A stretch of 64,000 nt of DNA from Galeopsis tetrahit (lineage: Eukaryota; Streptophyta; Magnoliopsida; Lamiales; Lamiaceae). Below the pieces are notes generated by a model, which saw only the letters and a program-made list of their open reading frames with translations, was not told where the DNA came from and did not search any database. Positions 13,349 to 22,575 of the stretch are shown piece after piece. A program made the translations under genes and the position numbers. Each line of letters opens with the position of its first letter. Position 1 is the first letter of the stretch. Location: NCBI GenBank assembly GCA_963675135.1, contig OY776124.1, forward strand, positions 23,372,066 through 23,436,065, written 5' to 3'.

Positions 13349-14630
13349 ATGAAGTGTTTTGTAGGATTGCTTGGTGACCAAGCAAACTTTATGTTTTCTT
13401 TATTTTGCGGAAAATCACATTCGTTAGTGCTCAAAAACTCTATAGTTTTATCCCACTATAATGTGGACGTGCACTTTCTCCGATTCACTCATCCTCTCTT
13501 TTTGAAAAGTTTCACTTATTGCAAAAGAGTTAACCATTACCAATTCACATTGTTTCTAGGGTTGTTGTTTTCTATAATAGTGCCATTTAACCTCTAAAAT
13601 ACCAAAATGAAGTGTTTTGTAGGATTGCTTGGTGACCAAGCAAACTTTATGTTTTCTTTATTTTGCGAAAAATCGCATTCGTCAGTGCTCAAAAATTCTA
13701 TAGTTTAACCCACTATAATGTGGAAGTGCACTTTCATCGATTCACTCATTCTCTGTTTTTGAAAAGTTTCACTAAGTTCAAAAGAGTTAACCATTACCAA
13801 TTCGCATTGATTCTAGGGTTGTTGTTTTCTATAATAGTGCCATTTAACCTCTAAAATACCAAAATGAAGTGTTTTGTAGGATTGCTTGGTGACCAAGCAA
13901 ACTTTATGTTTTCTTTATTTTGCGGAAAATCACATTCGTTAGTGCTAAAAAACTCTATAGTTTAATCCCACTATAATGTGGAAGTGCACTTTCTCCGATT
14001 CACTCATCCTCTCTTTTTGAAAAGTTTCACTAATTGCAAAAGAGTTAACAATTACCAATTCACATTGGTTCTAGGGTTGTTGTTTTCTATAATAGTGCCA
14101 TTTAACCTCTAAAATACCAAAATGAAGTGTTTTGTAGGATTGCTTGGTGACCAAGCAAACTTTATGTTTTCTTTATTTTGCGGAAAATCACATTCGTTAG
14201 TGCTAAAAAAATCTATAGTTTATCCCACTATAATGTGGAAGTGCACTTTCTCCGATTCACTCATTCTCTGTTTTTGAAAAGTTTCACTAATTGCAAAAGA
14301 GTTAACCATTACCAATTCACATTGGTTCTAGGGTTGTTGTTTTCTATAATAGTGTCATTTAACCTCTAAAATACCAAAATGAAGTGTTTTGTAGGATTGC
14401 TTGGTGACCAAGCAAACTTTATGTTTTCTTTATTTTGCGGAAAATCACATTCGTTAGTGCTCAAAAACTCTATAGTTTTATCCCACTATAATGTGGAAGT
14501 GCACTTTCTCCGATTCACTCATCCTCTCTTTTTGAAAAGTTTCACTAATTGCAAAAGAGTTAACAATTACCAATTCACATTGGTTCTAGGGTTGTTGTTT
14601 TCTATAATAGTGTCATTTAACCTCTAAAAT
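13349..14630 (+). repeat. Five-monomer block, second copy of 1803-bp duplication
   Basis: This is the partner of the block starting at 11546, 1803 bp away. The two copies are separated by monomers that belong to other variant classes, so the exchange that produced them involved seven units. Confidence 0.75.
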
Positions 14631-15451
14631 ACCAAAATGAAGTGTTTTGTACGATTGCTTGGTGACCAAGCAAACTTTATGTTTTCTTTATTTTGCGGAA
14701 AATCGCATTCGTTAGTGCTCAAAAACTCTAGTTTATCCCACTATAATGTGGAAGTGCACTTTCTCCGATTCATACATTCTCTCTTTTTGAAAAGTTTCAC
14801 TAATTGCAAAAGAGTTAACCATTACCAATTCACATTGGTTCTAGGGTTGTTGTTTTCTATAACTCGTTTATAGTGTCATTTAACCTCTAAAATACCAAAA
14901 TGAAGTGTTTTGTAGGATTGCTTGGTGACCAAGCAAACTTTATGTTTTCTTTATTTTGAAGAAAATCACATTCGTTAGTGCTAAAAAACTCCATAGTTTA
15001 TCCCACTATAATGTGGACGTGGACTTTCTCCGATTCACTCATCCTCACTTTTTGAAAAGTTTCACTAATTGCAAAAGAGTTAACCATTACCAATTCACAT
15101 TGGTTCTAGGGTTGTTGTTTTCTATAATAGTGCCATTTAACCTCTAAAATACCAAAATGAAGTGTTTTGTAAGATTGCTTGGTGACCAAGCAAACTTTAT
15201 GTTTTCTTTATTTTGCGAAAAATCGCATTCGTCAGTGCTCAAAAACTCTATAGTTTAACCCACTATAATGTGGAAGTGCACTTTCATCGATTCACTCATT
15301 CTCTGTTTTTGAAAAGTTTCACTAAGTTCAAAAGAGTTAACCATTACCAATTCACATTGGTTCTAGGGTTGTTGATTTCTATAACTCGTTTATAGTGCCA
15401 TTTAACCTCTAATATACCAAAATGAAGTGTTTTGTAGGATTGCTTGGTGAC

Positions 15452-15456
15452 CAAGC
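15452..15456. other. Target-site duplication, left copy (CAAGC)
   Basis: These five bases precede the left LTR end and are repeated after the right LTR end at 28674-28678. In uninterrupted monomers CAAGC occurs once, in GACCAAGCAAACTT, so this is a true duplication made at integration. It lies in the right arm of the satellite's 19-nt dyad. Confidence 0.97.
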
Positions 15457-16884
15457 TGTTGGTCCCTGAACGAGTAGTGAATGGGATTAAAGTCTAGAGG
15501 GGAGGGGTGAATAGACTTTAAAACTTTTTCAAACAGAGTTGGGAACCTCTTCTGATTGCTATGTCAACTGGACTGCAAGTCTGCTGGTCCAGATGACTAT
15601 AGTGATCTGACTGAAGAAGTTATATGCGGAAATATGGTGGCCCTGGTTTAGACTCGTTCTTGTAACTTGTTTTACTTTGTGAAATTACTCAGCTGATGCT
15701 GGTTTGAAAGTTATGGCCCTTTTTGAAGAGTGTTGAAATCACAGTATGCACTATATAATAATGAATGTAAAAGCAGAAATGTAAAGTGCAGAAAGTAAAT
15801 AACACCGGATTTATAGTGGTTCGGATATACGATCCTACGTCCACTCTCACGTCCTAACGTGATGTTTAATCCCTTTAATTTCCACAAATTACAAGGGTCT
15901 TGTCCTTTATAGTCCCAAGGTTAGGACTTTGAGATCTGAGCCGTCCTAACAGCTGCGGTCTCCACAAGTGATTGTAAGCACTTGCACTTTGGGGGGTTTC
16001 AAAAACTTAAACCTTTCGGTGAGGGTTTGGGGTTTTTGAGATGTATCCAACTAATGGTTCAAGCTTATAATTTGCTTAACCACTATGCCTAAAACAACTG
16101 ATATACAATATGAATAAGTTTCAGGTTCTTAAGGGTTGGATAAGAAGTACTTAAGAGCTATGGATAATCTAATGGATTTCAGGCTCTTTGAGAATTCTTA
16201 GAACAGTGTGACTTTTTGCTTGATGGCTTGCTTAGCTTGTGAATTCTCTCTTGTGTGCTTCTGTGTTCAACTTCTTGTATTTATAATGGAGATTGAGTGC
16301 AACTAGCCGTTGGAGTTGACTAGCCGTTTGAGCAATCTTCCCATAATAGCTTGATTCCTTGATTCCAGCCGCTTGATTGCTTCAATCCTGGGATCATGTC
16401 AATCTTCTAAATAAGGTAGGTCTTCGTTTGAATTGCAAGATGACTTGGGAATCAGCCGAGTCCTGAAAGAGCACATAGTCTTCTGATCTGTACTACTAGT
16501 CTTCTGACTGCTCTTCTGGCCTTAGGTCTTCTGTCTTCTGGTATCAGACGAGTACTACTCTTCTGATCTGGAAATTCTTTGTAATGCTTTAGGCCATCTT
16601 TAATCTGGGACTCCATCAGATAAGTAGGTATACAAGCACCTTAACATATCTGGTCTTCAAGGATCTTCTAGTCTTCATGTCTTCTACTCTTCTTATCTTG
16701 AGGATAGGCATGTAAGCCATGACTGTGCTGATCAGCTGCTATCAATACAGTTGATCACACAAGACTAGTCTAAGCTGTTCTATACAAGTCAGCTGATCCT
16801 ATTACATTTATAAACTCTAAGTGTTTTGGCCATCAAAACTATTCTAACATCAAATGGGGCTTAGGGTGAATTTATATCCCAACA
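15457..16884 (-). repeat. 3' LTR of the retrotransposon
   Basis: This 1428-bp LTR follows the polypurine tract in the minus-strand reading direction. Its ends are TGTTGG and CCAACA. A base-by-base reading against the 5' LTR showed one difference (16760). It includes the inverted repeat TCACGT-CCTA-ACGTGA at 15847-15862, a TATA box at 16274-16285 and six CTTCTG motifs between 16480 and 16565. It would supply the transcript's 3' end. I could not pick a polyadenylation signal with confidence. Confidence 0.96.
15847..15862. repeat. ACGT-containing inverted repeat in the 3' LTR
   Basis: TCACGT-CCTA-ACGTGA is a perfect 6-4-6 inverted repeat in the R/U5 side of the LTR, repeated at 27636-27651 in the 5' LTR. 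ACGT cores are common plant bZIP binding sites, and a hairpin in RNA is also possible. No function is shown. Confidence 0.45.
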
Positions 16885-16897
16885 ATTTCCCCCTTTT
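16885..16897 (-). other. Polypurine tract
   Basis: The minus strand reads AAAAAGGGGGAAAT immediately before the 3' LTR (TGTTGG...). Its position and purine content match the primer for plus-strand DNA synthesis in LTR retrotransposons. Confidence 0.9.
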
Positions 16898-17108
16898 TGA
16901 TGAAGCCAAAACTATATATATGATAAATGCTCTTACTAAGGTAAGATAGGAGTTTATAAACTTCATAAAAACTGAAGTATCTGATGAAGACAATGAGAGT
17001 TTGTCTTGAAAGCAAAGAGAACTAAACTTGAATATATATAACTTTTACAGATTACAAGTAATAGTTTCTTAAGGCTTTGAAAGTGGTCTTCATCAGGTCT
17101 TCTGATCT
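16898..17108 (-). other. Region between ORF3 and polypurine tract
   Basis: This A/T-rich 3' untranslated stretch of about 210 bp contains TATATATA runs near 16913 and 17033. No reading frame or further signal was recognised. Confidence 0.6.
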
Positions 17109-20100
17109 TCAGATGCGGAAGGCAAGGTACAGACGAGATCGAACTTCTTCCATGTGCTGCAGGTCTGTAACATTCTCCTCTTCATAGATCTTCTCTAGGA
17201 TCTTTTTGACTTCAATGGAGTCAGTTCTTCCAGAATCCAGTTTGGGAGGATCCCATTTGGGTTCTTCAGGAGTTAAGATTCTGCAGTTATCAAGTTCTTT
17301 GGCTGTCTTGACTACTTCTTTCCAGAACTCTGGATCTTCAATGTTCATGAATTGATTGAATTGGAAGAATTCATCTTCATAGGTTGGGAGAGGGCCAAAT
17401 TTTCTTACAATGTGGTGTTGAATTTGCCATTTCTTCTTCAGAGGGTACCACCTTGGTAGCTCATCTTGAAGGGCTAGATAGTCCACATAGTTGCTATCAA
17501 ACACCAGAACTTTATCTTTCTGTGCCAGAGCATTTTCTTTCAGTGCTTTCTCCTTGAGAGCTTTCCTGAGTTTGGCTATCTTCCTGTCAAATTTGGCTTT
17601 GACTGCCTTCGCATCTTTTAGCTTCTTTTGTTTAAGCTCTTGAGCTTCAAGCTCTTTTCTTTTCTTCAACTCTAAAGCCTCTTTCTCTTCTGCAGTGGGC
17701 TCTACTGGAGTTGACTTCTGAGCTTGCTCATCTGTTAGCTCATCTGCCTTCCTTTTCCTAGTCATTCTTTTCTCGGAAACTTGTTCTGTAGAGGCAGTGA
17801 TCTGCAGACTTTTGGCAGTTGCTTGAGTGGGAGCTTGGATGTCTTCTTGAGCAATTTCTTTGCCTTTGCCTTTCTTGCTCTTGACTTTGCTTGATAAATC
17901 ACCCAAGGTTTCATTCAACTCATCTTGAGATACTACCATTACAGCTTGCTGTGCAGTAGTCTTCTCTAGAGCTTTTATCAATACATCTTCCCCCTTTTTG
18001 GCTTCAGCAAGTGCAGCCGCAAAAGGCTTCATGGCATTCAGAATCTCCACTCTAAGAGTTTGTTGAAGAGCCATGGCGTTGACTTTGCCAATATGAGTCA
18101 GATGTGTGATGCTATGTTCTAGAATCTGAGCATGAGAGTTGGAGGAGGAGGCAGCTTCTAGTTTAGCTGTAATTGCCTCCAGTTTTGTTGCTGTCTCCTG
18201 CAGCTGAATCTGAAGTTTTTCATTCTCTGCTGTAGCTGATTGGAGAAGAGCTCGACCTTCAGTAGCTCTTGCTTCAGCATCTTCAATTCTTTGCTTGTAG
18301 GTGTTTTCCATGCGGTTGACCTCATTGGTGTAGAGATCAGCAAACCTGGTGGAATGTTCACCTGCCATCTTCAGAATGCTGGTCAGATACTCACTTATCT
18401 GATCGTGAAGAGATTCTCCAAACTTGTCCTCAATGTCAATGATCTGGTTTTGAAGACGAGTTCTCTGCTCCTTGACTGCCTTGTCAACATATCTTCCAAG
18501 CTGTAGGCCTAAACCCTTTTCAAAGTGTAGGTCTATAGCAGTCTTGACCTGGGAGCATATGTCTGCTGTATAGTCAGCTGTTGGAGTAGAAGTTGAGGCT
18601 GTACCTCGAGGCTTTGGATGGACTGTTAGGGCTTTGCCTCTTTCTTCAGCTGAAAGGTACTCTTCATTGAGAAATGTGGTAGTGGCCTTAACCAGGTGAG
18701 ACATGATGGTGTCTCCTTTGTCAATGAAGTGAGGTAGAGTATCCTTAGGCATGAAGTGATCAGGAATAGTGATTACTTCTCTTTCAATCTCGGTTCTCTC
18801 AGCTGGTTCAGCTGAGTCTTCTGCAGGAACTGACGCAGCTGAGTCATTCACTTTTGCTGTGCCAGCTGCCTGATGATCTGATATGTCTTCTGGGATAGAG
18901 GTATCAGTAGGTTGAATACCTAGAATTCTGTGGCATACTGCTGTAAAGGCTTCCTCAGGTAGCAGTTGAGTAAAAGATGTGACTTGAGCAACTTCTTTTT
19001 GCTCCATTTCCCAGTCGAGGAAATTAGCTTTTCCTCCCATTCCTTCCATGACTTCAATAAGGTCATCCACATCATCTCTCCTGAGTTCAATCCAGGTGCA
19101 GATTCTGAGAATTTGTTCGAACTGAACTGATTCCTCATCAATACCAGGAATAGTAGACTTGAGCAGATTTGCTATCTTCATCCTCATTATCTTCTCCCTT
19201 GTGCACATAGGATAGTGTACCATTCTGGATTGAGGTTGAGAGGTACCAGCTTGAGCAAGGTCTGCTGGTGCCATGTCTTCTGGAACAGAAGAAATAATGA
19301 TGGTAGGAGTTTGAGTATGTGGGGTAGTTTCCTCTGCTGTGTGAGTATCAGCAGGGATTTGGGAAGTGATATGTTCTTGATCTTTAGTCGTCTGTTCATC
19401 AGCAGGGGTTTGGGTCTGCTGGTCTGGTATGGTGCCTTCATGAAGATCAGTAGAAGTTTGAGCACGTGGATCTTGAACATCAGCAGGATTAGGCAATAGG
19501 GTTTCTGAGGTTGAGGTAGGTGGAGCTTGTTCCTCTGCTGTGTGAGTATCAGCAGGGATTTGGATATCAGTGTTTGAGTGGTCAGATGAGGTGGAGTCAT
19601 CAGAAGGGTTGAAGGATGCAATCGGGGCTATTAACATGGGAGTAGGAAGCCTCGATTTCTTGGACTTTTTGTTTGAAGAAGAATTATTCTTCTTTCTCTT
19701 CTGACCCTTTGACAATTTAGAAGGAGTAAAAGAGGGAGAGGGTTTAGAGGTACCTGCCTTCTTCAAGGGAGAGGCAGTGGGAGTAGCATCTGAATCAGAT
19801 GGGGAGATGAGCCCAGATCTGATTAGATATCGTCTTTGTGCTAAGGTCTGATTGTCATCATCATCATCATCCTCAGCAACCTTCTTCTGAGTCTCTTCTT
19901 TGGTTGGCTCCTCTTCTTCTTCAGCAGAGTCATGATCAGACTCTTGGGCTGCCTTCTCAGCCAACAGCTTCCTCTTCTCTTCTTTTAACCTTTCTGCCTC
20001 AGCAAGAGCTTCCTTTCTCAAATAATATTTGGAGATGTGAAAGGTCTTATGAGGTCCCATCTTGTACTTCTTTGGGAGAATATCTGGAAGGATGATGCTC

Positions 20101-20783
20101 AGCTTGTTGACAAAGCTGACTGTGGCTGCTACCTTCCATACCTTTGATTGTAAGTCCAAAGTGACTTTCTTTGCCTCAAGAGCAATTCTTTCTAAGAATA
20201 GTCCTTGCCAGTCTCCATCGATCTGATCCCAGATTGCAGCCATTACTCGAACCTTTAAAGTAGTAACAGCATCATGACTGAATGTGTTACCAAGTAACAT
20301 CTTCCCTGCAATATCCAACAAGGTTTGGAATTTTGGTTCAAGTTGGGATTTCTTTAGTCTAGTTGCATCAGTAGCCTTGATTCGTCCACCAGTAAACATC
20401 TCCATATACTCCTTTTCTTTATTCATGATGTAGTTGGAGATATTTATTTTCCCCCTTGAAAGGCCAAACAATTCCTGAAGAATTTCCCTTGTAACCTTGA
20501 CTTTGTGTCCGTTCATGACACTTTCAACATGAGAACCCTTCATCACGGCGTTTGCATAGAATGTCAGAACGTCTTGTTCATAGACATTAGTTGGAGCTGC
20601 TTCCAAAAAGTCCCTGAGTTTAAGATTGACGCACCGAAGCAATATCTCCTTGTTCTCATCTGTGTGTTTGCCTTTGAAAAACAGAGCATTCTCCGTAAAA
20701 ATCTTCCCTTCCTTGGACCACTTTGCAGCATCCAAGGTGCCAGTGTTCTTGGTCTTCTCGTCGTAAATTTCAATGATTGCCAT
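17109..20783 (-). CDS. ORF3, Sirevirus 'env-like' position protein, 1224 aa
   Basis: This intact 1224-codon frame starts at ATG 20783 and ends about 210 bp before the polypurine tract. Residues 1-250 look globular and resemble plant transposon-associated proteins found downstream of pol. Residues 265-310 are Lys/Glu-rich and end in an acidic run (EEEEE, then six Asp near 303). A basic nuclear-localisation-like stretch lies near 358-375. Residues 385-520 are Pro/Thr/Glu-rich with two copies of IPADTHTAEE. Long helical coiled-coil stretches lie near 815-885, and a Lys/Glu/Leu-rich one near 1025-1085. The last 130 residues look folded. I see no signal peptide or clear transmembrane segment, so 'env-like' describes position and not envelope function. 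Its role is unknown. A structural or nuclear function is equally possible. Confidence 0.85.
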   Translation of the reverse strand: MAIIEIYDEKTKNTGTLDAAKWSKEGKIFTENALFFKGKHTDENKEILLRCVNLKLRDFLEAAPTNVYEQDVLTFYANAVMKGSHVESVMNGHKVKVTREILQELFGLSRGKINISNYIMNKEKEYMEMFTGGRIKATDATRLKKSQLEPKFQTLLDIAGKMLLGNTFSHDAVTTLKVRVMAAIWDQIDGDWQGLFLERIALEAKKVTLDLQSKVWKVAATVSFVNKLSIILPDILPKKYKMGPHKTFHISKYYLRKEALAEAERLKEEKRKLLAEKAAQESDHDSAEEEEEPTKEETQKKVAEDDDDDDNQTLAQRRYLIRSGLISPSDSDATPTASPLKKAGTSKPSPSFTPSKLSKGQKRKKNNSSSNKKSKKSRLPTPMLIAPIASFNPSDDSTSSDHSNTDIQIPADTHTAEEQAPPTSTSETLLPNPADVQDPRAQTSTDLHEGTIPDQQTQTPADEQTTKDQEHITSQIPADTHTAEETTPHTQTPTIIISSVPEDMAPADLAQAGTSQPQSRMVHYPMCTREKIMRMKIANLLKSTIPGIDEESVQFEQILRICTWIELRRDDVDDLIEVMEGMGGKANFLDWEMEQKEVAQVTSFTQLLPEEAFTAVCHRILGIQPTDTSIPEDISDHQAAGTAKVNDSAASVPAEDSAEPAERTEIEREVITIPDHFMPKDTLPHFIDKGDTIMSHLVKATTTFLNEEYLSAEERGKALTVHPKPRGTASTSTPTADYTADICSQVKTAIDLHFEKGLGLQLGRYVDKAVKEQRTRLQNQIIDIEDKFGESLHDQISEYLTSILKMAGEHSTRFADLYTNEVNRMENTYKQRIEDAEARATEGRALLQSATAENEKLQIQLQETATKLEAITAKLEAASSSNSHAQILEHSITHLTHIGKVNAMALQQTLRVEILNAMKPFAAALAEAKKGEDVLIKALEKTTAQQAVMVVSQDELNETLGDLSSKVKSKKGKGKEIAQEDIQAPTQATAKSLQITASTEQVSEKRMTRKRKADELTDEQAQKSTPVEPTAEEKEALELKKRKELEAQELKQKKLKDAKAVKAKFDRKIAKLRKALKEKALKENALAQKDKVLVFDSNYVDYLALQDELPRWYPLKKKWQIQHHIVRKFGPLPTYEDEFFQFNQFMNIEDPEFWKEVVKTAKELDNCRILTPEEPKWDPPKLDSGRTDSIEVKKILEKIYEEENVTDLQHMEEVRSRLYLAFRI

Positions 20784-22575
20784 AGTAGAGTCTGAGTGTT
20801 AGGGTTTGAAGGCTTGAAAGAGATTTGCAGAACGAGAGAGAGTAATGTGAGTAATTGAGTAATAAGAGTGGCAGGGATTAGGGATGTGAATATATATATA
20901 CTCCAGAGAATTTGATCTAACGGTCAGATTTGCGTTTGAATTTGGAGTAGGGCCCAAGATTTCCTTCTTTGATTTCTTAAATTTGCCGGCTGGTTATGCC
21001 ATTTGGCAATTGTTGATTTGCTGGCAATATGATACTTGAGTATTAATGACATCATTACCAAAAATAGCCGTTGAGACTAATTTATGGTAAGAATTGATCA
21101 TCAAGGTCGTTTTCTATAAGAAAATTGCATTCCTTATATAAGCCAATTTGTTTAATTACATTCAGGAATAAATCTAGAATGAATTACATGATCAAGACTA
21201 GTCATTATACTCTAAATTTGTGTGATTTGATCAGCAGAGTGAGGTCTTCTGAGTTCTTCAAGATGTCTGCTGATTGACTTTGAAAAGTCTTCTGGTCAGC
21301 TGAGTTGGTCTTCTGATCAGCTGAGTAGAGGAAACTGTGTTTGCTCTCATGATCCAACCTGGATGGATCCTTCCAGCTTTATTGTGAGTGATGATCCAAC
21401 CTGGTTTGATGGATCTTTCAGCTCCTTCTTCAAATCAAGTGGAGCTAGTCTAGACGTAGTCCCACTGATTTAAATGTTCCTCACCATCGGATGTTCCTCA
21501 TCACCAGATGGGATGTAGCATCTAATGTGCTCTTGTTGAATTTCTTCGCTTCTCTAGAAGGGGAAGGAAGGTTGAGGGGTGCTTCAATGGAGTTGAAGAG
21601 AGGGCCATGGACTCAGCCTTCATGTTCTGTTTAGACACAGTGGCTTTTGATAACAAGCTCTCCATGTAGAACTTCCTTCTGGAGAAGAAGCTCTGCTTGC
21701 TTGCTACTTTGTCCTCTGCATCTCTTCCTCCTTTAGCTTTCAACAAGAACGTCTCTTCTTCCTTTAGCTTTCATGAGCATACTCATGTTGAGTAAGCCAT
21801 GTATATGGATCTGCATCATCTTCATTTTCTGGACAAATCTTCATCTCCTTCACCCAAGATTTTGGTTGAAGAATGATCTCCATTCCATCTCTTCTTTCAA
21901 TTGTCTCCATACCTGAAATAAGAAAAGTGTTAGATGTTTCTGTGTTCTTAGGTGTTCTCATAACTTTTCCTTTTATAGGGGTAGAAATGAGGTATTGAAA
22001 AGGAAGATGACAAGACTATAAAGGTGATAGGTCTGAATTCTGAAAAGTGATTTCTTAAGATCAGTAGTGAATTTCTTGATCCAAGGGTGCACATTTAAAG
22101 ATATTCAGACTTATCTAATGGAATGCAGAAATTATGAATTTTGACCATGAGTTATTTGAAATCCGTACTGTGCATGCATACTGTTGAGTCGGTGAGGATG
22201 GTGTATTAATCCAGCCAAATATGACTCAGTAGTATACTGTATTTATGTATATGAATAGAGTATTTTATGAAGAATAGTTTATTAATATACATAGTTATAC
22301 ATTGCTTAGTTGTAAGGAGATCAAATAACTTTGTTCAAGTCTGCTATATATGTATATATGTATACTGTGCTATGCAGATGTTAGAGTATTTCATCAAGGA
22401 TTCTTAAGGTATCATTGATTCCCCCTTGATTAGATAACTCTAAGTTTTCCCTAAGCTCTATCTGTCTTCATTGGGATAGAACTTACCTGAAGATGAGGGT
22501 GTCTATTCACCTCATCTGATTCTCCTAGTCTGCTGCACTTGGGTCAGCTGAGGTTTTCAGCTGTTTTCTCCTTCT
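20784..22575 (-). other. Spacer between pol and ORF3
   Basis: This 1.8-kb region contains no long reading frame. Two short frames (21961-21764, 65 codons from ATG; 21746-21522, 74 codons starting at TTG) lie next to each other in different frames and resemble no family I recognise. On the minus strand, TTTTCTTATTTCAG ending near 21914 looks like a plant 3' splice site. Two imperfect direct repeats built on GATCCAACCTGG occur near 21351 and 21393. Several TCAGCTGA and TCTTCTGATCAG motifs near 21230-21330 resemble motifs in the LTR. In Sireviruses this region could contain signals for expressing the third gene. That role is inferred. Confidence 0.5.

Larger units (their letters stand above)
1..15456 (+). 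repeat. Satellite array 1, about 260-bp tandem monomers
   Basis: This is an uninterrupted head-to-tail array of one A/T-rich monomer. Using the recurrent ATGAAGTG motif as phase marker, I count 59 complete units between 64 and 15422, a mean of about 260.3 bp. Monomers are highly similar and differ at a limited set of diagnostic positions: an 8-bp length difference near the end (CTATAATAG versus CTATAACTCGTTTATAG), TTTATCCC versus TTTAACCC, CTCCGATT versus CATCGATT, and TAATTGC, TTATTGC or TAAGTTC. Many reading frames of 60-82 codons recur, several starting only at TTG, and each ends within the monomer. They are side effects of repetition rather than genes. No promoter or other gene was recognised. 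Unit size, homogeneity and array length fit a centromeric or heterochromatic plant satellite. The chromosomal location is inferred. Confidence 0.97.

Noticed and set aside
1..15456. Dozens of similar 60-82 codon plus-strand frames suggesting a small-protein gene family
   Set aside because: They recur at the monomer period, many start only at TTG, they appear or vanish with single-base changes, and the whole unit including non-frame sequence is equally conserved. This is what a tandem satellite gives by chance.
17109..20783. Short frames on both strands inside ORF3 (for example 19187-19621 minus and 19838-20095 plus)
   Set aside because: They are shadows of the 1224-codon frame in other phases and have low-complexity translations.
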